The notes below the pieces were generated by a model. That model worked only from the letters and a program-made list of their open reading frames with translations, had not been told where the DNA came from and ran no database searches. DNA of 64,000 nt from NCBI RefSeq assembly GCF_029873635.1, contig NC_080423.1, positions 90,937,191 to 91,001,190 of the forward strand. Direction: 5' to 3'. Every line of letters begins with the position of its first letter. Position 1 is the first letter of the stretch. The position numbers and the translations under genes are program-made. Below are positions 34,591 through 46,020 of the stretch, one piece after another. The stretch is from Malania oleifera (lineage: Eukaryota > Streptophyta > Magnoliopsida > Santalales > Ximeniaceae).

Positions 34591-35629
34591 TTACAAACTA
34601 AGGACTCATAGATCTTAGGAACCGTCATTTTTTTAAGAAAGATAAATTTGCATTAAAATGAAAAAGGATGGTAATGCATCCATAGCCTATAGGGTTTGAG
34701 GTAGTCAATTCAAATATAAGAAGATATATAGAAAATGACTATAAATATGCTCTGATAGCAGATAAATGCTTAAAATGTATGTTACAAATAGAGACCCTAA
34801 GATGCAGAGTAAAAATAAGAAATCTAATGCATAACTTGAAAGTCTATCTTGATTAAGCATATCATGGTAAATGGATTATAATATCAGCTATAGCACAAGG
34901 GATGAGATAGCATAACCTTAGTTGAATTGTTAAAGAAAGGTTATAAATACTTAAGGATAAAATTATAAGAGCACAACATATGTTGTTCCTAGCACAAACT
35001 AAAGATTTAGAAGAATAAATAAAAAGAGACCTAGTTAATTGATTAAACACTAAAAGAACCTCAAAAGTAAAGAATCTAAAATTTAGCTGGTTAAGTATTG
35101 CAGGTACAATGAAATTATCTTTGAAATATTCACGACATATGGTTGAGTCAAGAAGTACAATGTATCTAAGTAGTTTTCCTGAGTTTATATAAGTTGGTTT
35201 AATAGTCTAAAAGATTTCAGAAGTTGCTACTCAAAAAATCAAAAGAGCTCACAAATACCAAAAAGAAATTCTTCTTGTTCAATCTATGAAAATCACTTAG
35301 TCACAATTAATACAAGGATATTGAACAAATTGAAATGAACTATTAAAATATTAAAGAATGAGTTTCTGAGCTTATTGTATGCTTATTATATTGAAACAAA
35401 TGAAAACAAGATTGGCATTGTTCACTGCAATCAAGAAAGCTTGGATTATACAAGGCTTAACTTAGAAAGTACTAAGATTTGGAAAGTAATACGAATTTTG
35501 GGTATTCATATACAAAAGAATAATCTAAAATCAAAAGAGAGTAAATTTTAAGTAACTCAGGATTATTGCATAGTAGAGAAGTATTTTGAATAAGGAATAA
35601 GGATAAGGGCTTGAAGAAAGTAGGTAAGT
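34591..35629. other. Sire-1 internal region of unknown origin, no pol recognised
   Basis: This is where protease, integrase, RT and RNase H would be expected. None of the standard motifs (protease DSG, integrase DDE segments, RT YVDD, RNase H) is seen in any frame. The sequence is AT-rich and stop-rich. It may be strongly eroded pol, captured DNA, or filler in a non-autonomous element. Confidence 0.6.
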
Positions 35630-35880
35630 CAAAAACACTTATTTATAGTCGTCTGACATTTCACCCTCAGTCAACCGGTTGCTCTCTAACTTACTAAACT
35701 TTTCAAGATAAGGCTCATCAGTCGATTGACTCATTGAAGCATAGTCGACTAACTTGCCACTGACTTATGAACTTTTAGGGAAATATACAGGTTAGTCAAC
35801 TGCCCTTTCGAGCATAGTCAGCTGATACACGGCTATATGAATATGAACTTTTCGTAAAAGTATTAATTTTTCTACCTCAG
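35630..35880. repeat. Word-repeat block resembling a Sirevirus-type LTR upstream region, inside Sire-1
   Basis: Contains repeated AGTCGACT/AGTCAACTG-type words (for example near 35648, 35718, 35740, 35795 and 35815), and TATTTATAG at about 35643. This is the same combination of TATA-like box and word cluster found in minus-strand Sirevirus-type LTRs here. It may be a fragment of such an LTR. The surrounding sequence could not be aligned with confidence. Confidence 0.45.
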
Positions 35881-36056
35881 TCTACTGACCCTGTGTCTCA
35901 GGCCAATTATGCATCTCTTCAGGAATATTATTCTTCTCTTGATCAAAGACTTGATCGTATTAAACAACATATAGCAGAATCTTAACATGGAAAGGCTCAA
36001 ATGGAGATAAGTCCTGGTGGATATGATGATGGAGATGATAATGCCACTTATGGTTA
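35881..36056 (+). pseudogene. Relic of an ORF downstream of pol (env-like ORF position of Sireviruses)
   Basis: One frame reads ANYASLQEYYSSLDQRLDRI, then IKQHIAES, a stop, and an acidic Gly/Asp-rich end with a final TAA at about 36056. The heptad-like pattern suggests a short coiled coil. Sireviruses often carry an extra ORF between RNase H and the 3' LTR, called env-like. Position supports that, but the family was not recognised from sequence alone. Confidence 0.5.
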
Positions 36057-37311
36057 AATAACTTTCTTAGCTTATACATAGTTTTGGGTTGAAATATAAG
36101 CTCTGATATACTTTGTTTCATGCTCTTTTGCACTTTCTCGTGCTAGTTTGGGATTCTTGATTATCTTCTTGAGCATGATGAGTGGTAGTTTATCTGTTTC
36201 ATGTTTACGCTGTTTCATGCATTAGACTGCATATGCTTATTGATGACCTTCTCTTTTTTATTGATGTCAAAAAAGGGGAGACGTTTTAAGAAAAAACATA
36301 AAAACTGAGCATGAACATTTAATTTGCGCCATCTAACATATGACTTTGAGTATGAACTTTTGAAAAATGACTACATCATGCATGCATGACCATGAGCATA
36401 CAAATCTGATGGAATTGTAGATGCATGAATATTTTCTTAAAACCAAAAAACTATTTTGGGTTGTAATATTTGACATTGATATTCAATTTTGTCTAGCTAT
36501 TTTGTCTGTTTCTTTTGACCATCTTAGTTCACATGCTGATGTTGCATTATGTTATATATCTTTTGCATGTTGAATGATGGATGACTATGTTATGATTGAG
36601 TTCTATGTTGGCTTATGGTCTTTATTCTTGTGATCTAAGTGCGACATTTTTTGGCCCTTAGTACCTTTGCATGATATTCATTATAGTTTTTTTTTTTTTT
36701 TGTTGATTTAAAAAGGGGAGAAAATTTAGCAAAACTAAATGTGAGCAAATTAAGAATAAGCATGGCATGTTAAAAATTTAAAATGATTGATAATGATGAA
36801 TCTTCATGTGATATTTACAACTTATACTATTCATGCTTTCGTACTTATTGCTTATTTGTTTAAGCATGCTATATGATATTTTTTTTTTTTTTTGCTTATG
36901 ATTGCTTATTGCCTTGATATTTATATGGTTTTTCTTGATATCTTACTCTTTTTGATTGATGTCAAAAGGGGGATAATTTTTGGGTGAAACTTGAGCATGA
37001 CACTAACCTAAGCATGAATATTGCTAATTATGAATTGATATGAATTGTTGAATATTGACTCAACCATGAAACGAAATATATGAGCATGACATTGATTTTG
37101 AATTATGACATGATGTGATATTGAGAATGATATTGATAGCAATCTTGATATATGAGCATGATATTGAAATTGATCTTTGAAATGAACATTGACTTGATAT
37201 GCATTCATGTTATATGTTAACATACTTTTCAAATATTGTTAAGTTGATGCTTATTGTAAGGAGGCTTACTCATTTTTTTGTCTTATTTGCTATCATCAAG
37301 AAAGGGGAGAT
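36057..37311 (+). other. Sire-1 3' noncoding tail with multiple polypurine tracts
   Basis: Four purine runs of the same style: AAAAAAGGGGAGAC (about 36269), AAAAAGGGGAGAAAA (about 36710), AAAAGGGGGATAA (about 36964) and AAAGGGGAGA (37301-37310), the last touching the 3' LTR. The first and third follow a TTGATGTCA-type lead, and T-rich runs are common. Multiple polypurine tracts are a described Sirevirus hallmark. Confidence 0.8.
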
Positions 37312-39599
37312 TGTTGGCCTAACAAGGCTTAAGAATCTTGTTTTGATGATAAAAAATCAAAAGAACTCAACATATTTGGTTAATTGAAGTTTCATAACTC
37401 AAGTGTTTTTGATAAAAAGGTTCAAGATCTCAAGTGCTTGATGAGTTCATTAAAAGCTTGGACTTAAAAATAGAAGATTTGATGAAACTAAAAGTCTATT
37501 AAAGTCTATTGAAGAATGAATACAAGATAGGCTTAAAGAATGGAAGTAAAAGCATGAAGACTTGGTGTTTAGAAAGAGATATAGTCCTTAAGAAGTCTCA
37601 TGTAAGTACTTCAAACGATTTCAATATGGTTGCATGAAACTTTTAGGATCTTTTATTGACTTAGAGACCCGTTTTTGAAAACCATGGAAAATACTTTTAA
37701 AAGTCTCATTTGAATGCTCCAAGTTTAAAAAGATAAAGAGTTTTGGAAACAAAGTTTTTTGAAAGCATATTAGTTGTAAGATCATGCAACTGACTTAATA
37801 TGTTTAGGCGACTGACCTTTCTATACTGACAAAGTTAAGCAAATGGAACTGAGACAGGCGATTAACCACTCAGGCTCATGCGACTAATCTCATTCTGTGT
37901 TTGAAAAATACGCCGAACTTAAAAGGTACAGGCGACTGACCTCAGGTCCAGTCAACTGACCTTCGTATTTTAGATTTTTTAAATAGCGAGGGAAAGTTTC
38001 CAAAATTGATTTCTTGGACCCCCAAACTTTGAGAAAACTTGGAAAACACTGCAAGCCACTTAGGTAACATGAAAATTAACTTTACTACTCCATAAATACA
38101 TGTTATTTTCACAAATAAAATACAACTAGCGAGCACATACGAATTGAAAATTTAGAATTCTACTACTGAAACTTTTCTAAGGCATTGTTGTGCTATTGCT
38201 AATGATCCATGGTTTATCTGATTTTTTTATTCTGAGAATTTCAATTCTAAATCAGAATTCTGATAACAATCATCTAAGCTTCATCTTTCTATATTGATTA
38301 TGGATTGAAATATATTGTGATTAAATTGTACTAATATGCTGTTATTGAAAGTGTTACTTGTACACAAGTTGTTTCTTGTTTTTCTTGTTATTATTTGACG
38401 ATTCAGGATTGTTGGATCATTGCCTAATGAGAAAAGGTATTCTTGTTAGAGAAGGACTTGTTATTTGACGATTCAGGTCTATTGGATCGTTTCCTAGCAA
38501 GAAGGGGTATCTTTGTTAGAGAGGGATCTCCATGCGATAAGGAAAAGTTGTAACTTTGCCTGGTAAGAAATTTGGAAAGGAAAATCTTCACAGCGATTGC
38601 TTGGAGCAAGGACGTGGACCAGTGGCTAAACCTTGTAAAAGATACAGTCTTTATCTATTCTTCCTTACTCTCTTTAATTTACTGCAGGTATATATTTACT
38701 GCAGGTATATATGACCTACGTGTATGATTATTTAACACTTGCTGAATATTGGGAGTTGTTGAACTTTTGATTTTTAATATCAGATAGCTAAAAGGTATTT
38801 TGTGTTGTAAGTTTTACAAAATCAAATCTCTGAAATTATGTTCATTAAATATGAGATTTACTTCAAAAGATTCTGAGATCTGTTTCTTACAATCATAAAT
38901 TGATACTTAGAATTTATCAGCTGGGCTTTAACATCAATGAATTGAATTTGTATTAAAAAAAAAATTAGATTACTAGGATACTAAATTACTAGATATTGAG
39001 AGTTTACTAAAATCATAATCTTAATTATTATTTGAACCAATTGATTAATTGAGTGGTAAAATTCTAAAATTGAAGTTCTTGAAATATAACTGAGACATAT
39101 CTTGTGTGATTACCTTGTCTATTTTACAGGACACTTTAGATTGGCTTATTGAATCTATTATTGAAGTTATCATTGTTCATTGCTTAAAAGAATAATTGAT
39201 TCTGAAATTTGGTTATATATTGAAGCATTGGATTCAAATACTAAAGTGCTGAATATTAAAACTGAGTTTAATAAATCATTATATTGAAACAAGATTACAA
39301 GAAAATTCAAGATAACATTCAAAAATCAATATTGTCTTTGAAGTATACTGAAAAGAAAATGTGATCTGAATTTTCATCAATTGAAATTCTAAAATTTGAA
39401 TTACTAGTATCATCTCTTGTTAATTAACATAAATAAGGTGGTTGATAAGAATTGTGTTACTAGTTGGAGAGTGTGAATGAATATAAATTCATTGGATCAA
39501 AACTTATATTGAAAAAGGGTTATTCTTGAATAAAGTTTTGAAAGGGAAATTTTAAAAACCCAATTCACCCCCGCTCTTGGGATTACACCTTACTTCTCA
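37312..39599 (+). repeat. Sire-1 3' LTR (2288 bp)
   Basis: Starts TGTTGGCCTAAC and ends CTTCTCA, followed by CTTTC. It matches the 5' LTR throughout, with extra copies near 37790 (a further GCAACTGAC-type word) and a duplicated TATATTTACTGCAGG piece near 38690, plus an insertion near 38950. Word cluster at 37785-37965, TATA-like box near 38091, hairpin block at 38585-38640. Confidence 0.9.
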
Positions 39600-39604
39600 C
39601 TTTC

Positions 39605-40110
39605 CAAATTCAAATTCCTTTTATCAAGGGTCCATTTCGAATTCAAATTCCTCTCTCGAATTTCTTGAAACACCCGTATTTGGAGCATAACTTTTGCTGG
39701 AGAACTACACAAAGGGCAATTTGGGAATCTACAGAAAGCTAAGAAAAAAAATCCTACAACTTTCACGTAGAAGATTTTCCAAGATAGGAAGATCTCGATA
39801 GAAAACATGGCATATCAAGGTGGTAGTAGAAAAGGAGCCAATTTTGGGAGAATCTTGTTTTGGGGGCAGATAAGAGGGAGGACAACCAGAGCCTTGAAGA
39901 AGGATATTTTCTTCACCATCAAAGATAAAATTTGAAGCTTGGAATAAGAAAAAGAAGAGTGGAGCCGAATTGGAGTTGTTAATTATTGAGATTCTCGATC
40001 AATATACAGTTTATGTTTTAACTTTTTCATCTTTTCTTTGTTCAATTTTCATTATGAATTCTAGAATTATTATGGTTTGTTTTGACTCTATTATGAGCTT
40101 ATTGGAATTG
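39605..40110. other. Athila/Tat-like gypsy noncoding sequence
   Basis: Continues the flank interrupted by Sire-1. The segment GGAGCATAACTTTTGCTGGA followed by ATCCTACAACTTTCACG is typical of LTR or leader regions of Tat/Athila gypsy elements. No coding content. Assignment is by resemblance only. Confidence 0.5.
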
Positions 40111-42343
40111 GTGTATTCCCAAGAGGGTGGTAAATTGGGTATTTAAAAATTTCCTCCTAGGTCAATTCAGATTCCATAAACAATATTACACAAACCTAAT
40201 GTCTTTCTATATAATCAAAAACTCAATCAAATATTCAAACAATTAAACACAAACATTCAAGTGCTGAAATTTAAATTGCAGAAATTAAAAGTAGACACAA
40301 GAAATGTTATCGGGATTTGTTCAATACTGCTTACGTCCCCACCTCAAGCTAACAAGTAAGAGGATTCCACTTTGGCTCGCTTAACGAGTGAAGTGGTACC
40401 TAATACAACACCTTACCAAGATGATGCACCTAGTTCTCTTAACCAATTCTAAACCAGTCCGGTGCTTTCCTAACCGGGTCTGACCAAGTTCAGGACTTTT
40501 CATAGGGCAAGTCTCCCTCTTCCGATAACCCATCGGGAATACAACAGATAATCAAATATTGTGTACAAGACTAATGCTTCTACAACAAGCTGATATGTAC
40601 AACCATGCACAATACAACCAATGGACTCATTGATGATTAATATTTAATGCTCAAGTGAGATTCTCAACTATATCTATCAATCAAATAAAATATATGATAA
40701 TGTAAGAGATGCTAATATATATATATATATACGATCCTTGATTCAAAAGTATAATGCACTCTAAATATTTATCAAGGAAATCAAGGCACAATATAATCTC
40801 TACCTCAAATATATTTCAACAATGAAGTGTAGGTAGTGATTTAGCTTCAAAAATAATTTTCAATAATCACACAAGAAGCTCTTGAGCCTTGCAATGAATT
40901 TGCAAAGAGACACAAGCTCTAAAAAGTTTTCCCAAAGATAAAGATATAGCAATCAAGTAATATGGGAAGAACTTTAAAATAATACTCTCAAAAGGGATTT
41001 TAAAATAATGAAATTGTGAGAGTATGAATTTTGTAAACAAGAGTTTGAAGCACACAATGAAGCTCAATCAATCTCCTTTCGAACTTTCAATTAATTTGCA
41101 AGTGAGGAGAACAAGAATGAAGCTCTCTTTTGCTAAATGATTTTTGCAAAGAATGTTAAAAAGAGTACGAAAAATTTGGCTTGCATATGTGAAATATGGG
41201 AAAAGGGAGTATAAAAGTTTGAGAGGATTTGTGTTAATCTATTTGCTAATCCCCATCTTAATCAAGCCAAATGAAGGGGTATATATAGAATCCCCAAAAA
41301 ATATAACCATTCGGGATACAGTCGATATTTTGGAAAAGATTAATTTGTAAGTTAAAACGAGATTTTAAACTTTTAAAAATATGGTAAAAATTATAGAACC
41401 CGAGTGGTTTGGCCGCCTGGTCCTTAGGGCCAGTCACTCAAACAGACACAAGGAGAAAAGTAAATTTCTCATGTTCGGTTGATCGTGGGCAACAAATGGT
41501 CAGTTAAGCTAGGCGATTTTCCAACCCTTCGTGGTTTCGATCACCCAATGAATAGTTCGGTCTGTCAAACCTTACAATTCGATTGCCCGAGGTGATTTTG
41601 AACTAAAAGTTTGGGCGCCCATGGAAGTTGGAAAAACTCAAGACTAGGGTTCGGTTGATCGTGGACAATATGTTCAAATCTGGGTCAATCGCCCGAGCTG
41701 AGTCAACAATTTGACTTTAGGCCGGTTCAATCGATTGAGGCATTTATAACACCAAGGTTCGGTCACCCGAAACTCTTTCAAAGTTGACTTAAGTTCTGAT
41801 TTTACTTTAAAATCACCCCTGTTCACAAATGTATAAATTTAAAGATGTATGAGATTTTTCAAGAAATGCTTGGGGACCTAAGGTCTAGGCTTTTAAATTA
41901 ATCCCAAAAAATCTAGCGTTGGTCTATTGAAGTCTTTGTAAGCCCTTATTTTAACCTTAAACTTATTCAATCATGTGTGAATAAGTTATAGCATTTTTTT
42001 TGCTAAGGTTTTAGGGTCCTAGTGGTCAGTCTATGGTCTTTTGTATCTTGAGCATTCAACCCTTATCATGCATGAGATGCAAATATTGTAGACTATATAA
42101 TTATTACAGACCCAAAGAAAATATAATGCAATTACAATTGACAAATTTTATCTTCATTCCTTTTGCACTTGGTATTGCCATGCCATATGCCAGGTGATGT
42201 TGAATTTCAACTCCTTATGGTTTCTTTTTTATCCTTACCCTCCGTGCATGCAAAGTAATAATCCTACTCAACTTACTCAATGCATAGGCAAGATACTTCG
42301 TATTTTTCATAATCAAAATGGGATATGACTCAAAAAGTCAATA
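40111..42343 (-). mobile_element. Solo LTR D, same family as the Sire-3 LTR
   Basis: The minus strand begins near 42343 with TATTGACTTTTTGAGTCATA, matching the Sire-3 LTR start, and ends near GGGAATACACCAA at 40111. A TATATATA-type box lies on the minus strand at about 41281-41289. The word cluster (TTCGGTTGATCG-type) is at 41400-41770, upstream of it. A weaker form of the hairpin block is at 40308-40375. No polypurine tract on one side or primer site on the other, so it is probably solo. No clear target duplication was found and the left boundary is uncertain by about 15 bases. Confidence 0.75.
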
Positions 42344-43735
42344 GAGGTAATTTCTATTGCTAAGGCTATGATGTAGCCTCTCCATGACAATTGTAAATCT
42401 TATTTCTATGTGATCATAATTTTATCATTCCTTTTGAGTATACATCATTGAGTTTAATACTTTCAATTATCTAGCCAATAGTTGAGTGATTTGTTGTGCA
42501 TGTTAATTCAAGAGATGGTGCATGTAGTTTAGTTTCACATGATGTATGCCATGAAATGAATGAACAACAATAATGTGCAATGTGATTTATTTGGTTTCTA
42601 TGTGAAATATTATTAATCTTAATGTACTTAAATGCTTTTAAATTTGCATAGACATATCGCGGGTTATCATATGTTGGGTAATTCTAATTTTATTCGAGAG
42701 AGGGTCTTAGATAAGTTAGAATATTTTGTCATCAAAAAGGATGATAATTGATTGATTGCATTATTAGGATTTAGGATTTGATTGGTTGGGTGAGTCAGAT
42801 GCCTTAGTATTTTCTTCTTGGGTGAAATCTTCTTTTTTGAAAGTATTTGGTCAATTCTTCATTTGTTGATTTAATTTTATTTATATATTTATTTTAATTT
42901 TTTAGATTCAAAATCCACGACTTTTTTTTTTATTTTCAAATAATTTAGAATTAGAACAATTTCAACAATTGATGAGTCTATGAAATGCATGATTTTAGAC
43001 CATCACTTATCTTTGTTTATCCTCATTTTACTATGTATTTACCCAGAGTTATTATTGTTCAGAGCTATGTAAGGTTTGTTTGTCTTTTCAGGAAAAAAAA
43101 GTTAAAACCATAGAGTTAGGCATTACGAGAAGCAAAGGAGGATTTAGAGGACTCAAAGCTCAAATAAGATGTTCAGCCAAACTCCTAAAGCTTCAAATCA
43201 TCAAGGGACAAAAAGACAATGTTTGACCATGTGGTGCGATCAGCAACACACAAGTGTGACTTAATCCACCACAGACTCCATTGTTCAAATTGAGATCAAA
43301 ATGTTGTAAGGTTCAACCAAGTCCTCGACCAAGTGACTCTCTAGGGCGACCATGTTGAGATGCTGAGCTAGATCTGATATCAAAATTACCGAGAGCCTCG
43401 ACGAAGTGTTCAACCAGGAGATCTTAGGGGGCAACTGTGTCAAGTTCCTGAGATTTCCTAAAGATTGAGATCTTGCAAGTCTCGACCATCAAATCGACTA
43501 GCAAGACCCTGAGGCACAACACAATTGAAGGTATTGAAGATTTGAATTTTTTATTTTCCGCAAGTCTCGACAAGAGTGTGCACAGGAATAACATAGGGGG
43601 GACTTGGTCAACAGCAACGATCTTTTGCACAAGATTTGCTGCAAACTTTCCTAACTTGTTAAACAAACCTTGTAAACCCTAGAGCTTATAAGTATTCGCT
43701 ACGAAAATGAACTCTGGACTTTTCACAACATTTTA
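42344..43735 (+). other. Athila/Tat-like gypsy noncoding and leader region
   Basis: AT-rich, without a clear gene. Text such as TGCTAAGGCTATGATG (42359) and CAGAGCTATGTAAGG (43060) is of the type seen in Athila LTR and leader sequences. The part from 43240 has scattered frames that look like eroded gag. It leads into the gag-protease piece at 43736. Confidence 0.5.
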
Positions 43736-44371
43736 GTGACAAACCTTACAAACAACCTTGCACCTTCTATATTTAGGAAAAAGGCTTCAACTAAACCCAT
43801 GTGGGACATGTTTAAACAAGTAAGAATTGACAAGCCTCTCCTAGATAGCATGAAGCAATCGCCTGCATTCATAGAGTTCCTTAAGGACTTATCAACGCAG
43901 GAGCAAGAGTCTAGGGTACATATGGATGGTCTACTTAAGCAGGTTGAGCACATGAGCTCTTTGATACTAAGGCACCTTGTTCCTAAACTGAAAGACCTTG
44001 GCTCACCCACTATTTCGTGTGTAATAGGAGGTTATACCATTGAAAGGGCTTTTCTAGATTTAGGAGCAAGTGTGAACATCCTTTCATACTCAGCCTATCA
44101 AAAACTTGACCTAAGGAAGATTAAGCCCACCTCAGTAATAGTGAGTTTGGCTAATTGATCTCTTAGGCAACCCTGAGGTGTGGTAGAAGATGTGGTGGTA
44201 AAGGTGGGAGAATTCCATTACTTTTTCAATTTTATCATTTTAGATATGGAGTCTTCCACAAATTCGATCCCTATTCTTCTAGGAAGGCCATTCCTAGCCA
44301 CTTCCAATGCTTGCACTCAATGTAGGATGAGGATTATGGACATTTCATTGGGCCATAATCACTTAGGCTGA
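43736..44371 (+). pseudogene. gag-pol: Athila-like gypsy gag C-terminus and protease
   Basis: Open piece 43736-44158 reads through FLKDLSTQE and PTISCVIGGYTIERAFLDLG. It includes the aspartic-protease loop DLGAS and the following NILSYSAYQKLDL. After a stop at 44156 the frame continues with GVVEDVVVKVGEFHYF and ILLGRPFLAT, the conserved end of the protease in Athila/Tat elements. RT, RNase H and integrase, expected next, are absent, so this is a deleted element. Confidence 0.8.
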
Positions 44372-46020
44372 ATATATTTACTACTTCCCAACATGCTCTT
44401 AAAGCTGTCCAAGCTGTACCTGATTGAGACAATTTTCAAGGAGAAGGCTCCCTTACTTTTATGGAGGGACCCTTTAAATAATGCACTTCAGCTTGAATAT
44501 CCCTCCATGACTAAACTAGGAGACTTTAATGAACACACTTCTGCAAGACTTGATTTGATCTTCCATACTAAGAATAAGTTGGGGGTATGCAACATCATGT
44601 GTGATGAGAGAGAGGGGAAGTCTAATGTCACTTTCGAACCAGGGTGAGTTCGAAACGAGCTTATATGTTTGGCTGAAGACAGTAAACTTAGCGTTTCCGA
44701 GAGGCAACCCAATAATTTTTCTTTTCTTTTTGAGTCCATAGGCTGTTTAGGTTAGATTAAGTAGGGGTTTAGCATCTTTAGAATAGGCCTTAAGATATGT
44801 TGGGGGTGCAACCAAGAGGGCGCCATTATACATGCGGGTGACTAGGTCCAGCCTCTATACTCTACTGAAATCTAAATATATAGAAAGGGTTGACCATATC
44901 AACGACAAACACTAAGCTATGGTGTGCCCTAGTCGAGACCACCGAAAGGTTGTTTACAAAAAAAGACAAAAAAAAAACAAAAAAAAAAAAACCTGCTTCG
45001 CACCTGACTCGTCACCTTCTATTTTTTTTTTATTCTCACCTTCTCCTCGCTCTCAAATGTGTCTTCTCCTTCTCATCCATCTCTGGAATCATCCCACGCG
45101 TCATCTCAACCTAACACCAAGTGGCGACGTCTTCGAGTTCTGGCACGATGAGGTTCCTCGTCGATGAGTCAACTGATTTCAGGAGTGCAGGGTGAAACTA
45201 CATACGTAGTGAGGGCACCACGCAGACAGTTACGACAAATACCATGACGGGGTTTGGCTTTGTGACCAAGAAGTTCGGTACAAACCTTGAGGATGCCAGA
45301 GGAACCCTATGAAGATTTGCACACGTGTTCGCCACACTCTACAACACTTTCATCTGTGGAACAACCCCCACACCTTGCCATCGGAGTTCATGAGGTCATT
45401 GATGACCACACTACAAGGCACCGAGAGAGCATGCTAGGTGTACAAACATTGCCTTATACATTTGAATCCTACCAGTCTCTACAACCGGATACCATGCCTG
45501 ACCAACCGAGGCCACTCTAGGTTCTCCAGCCACATCGGTCTCTACCTCCACTTTCCCCCCACCAGCTTCAATACCTATGGGAAACAGCATCATCCCATGA
45601 TGCAGAGTTGGCCAAACCATTTATAATTTCTTCTAATTCGGGTTCTGATTTTGACTCAAACTAAAATCAACGCAGCTGTATCAGTCACTATTGGGTCATG
45701 TTTTGTGCTTTTGCGGCACAATTTTGGTTTATTTTTTTTTCTTTATTGTTCATCATGTTTATGTAGCAGCCTCAGTACTTGTAAATGTTCGAATATGAAT
45801 GAATATACATGGTTCTTTTGGCTACCATATGTCTTTTGTGCTACAGTGTATTTTTGTATGCATGTTATTTTTGGCTTCTATAATATGCAGGTACACTATT
45901 TGTTATTATTGGCACCATGCACTATCCTCCCCCATGATTGGGTTCTATCTTTCTTGCTAAACTTCAGTGAGGACAATGAAGTTCTAAGTTGAGGGTTGGG
46001 GGTGGCACATTGCATAGCAC
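44372..46020 (+). other. Athila-like 3' region without RT or integrase
   Basis: Contains GAGAGGCAACCCAATAATTTT (44699), a phrase usually found after integrase in Athila elements. At the end is a GAGGACAATGAAGTTCTAAG / GGTTGGGGGTGG run (45971-46006) of the polypurine type. A few short frames (for example 44393-44647 and 45287-45520) show no recognised domain. The region from pol to here is either deleted or too eroded to recognise. Confidence 0.55.

Larger units (their letters stand above)
28316..39599 (+). mobile_element. Sire-1: Sirevirus-type copia element with gag only
   Basis: LTRs at 28316-30482 and 37312-39599, flanked by a perfect 5-bp duplication CTTTC (28311-28315 and 39600-39604). 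It has a Met-type primer site, a gag with coiled-coil and two CCHC regions, a downstream ORF relic, and several polypurine-like tracts. This multi-tract tail, the gag and the long LTRs are Sirevirus traits. No protease, integrase, RT or RNase H is recognisable between the end of gag (about 34590) and 35880. Solo LTR B splits gag. It looks like a non-autonomous or deleted derivative. Confidence 0.9.

Noticed and set aside
45651..45992. 113-residue hydrophobic open frame
   Set aside because: Within the Athila-like 3' region; T-rich codon effect, no recognised domain.
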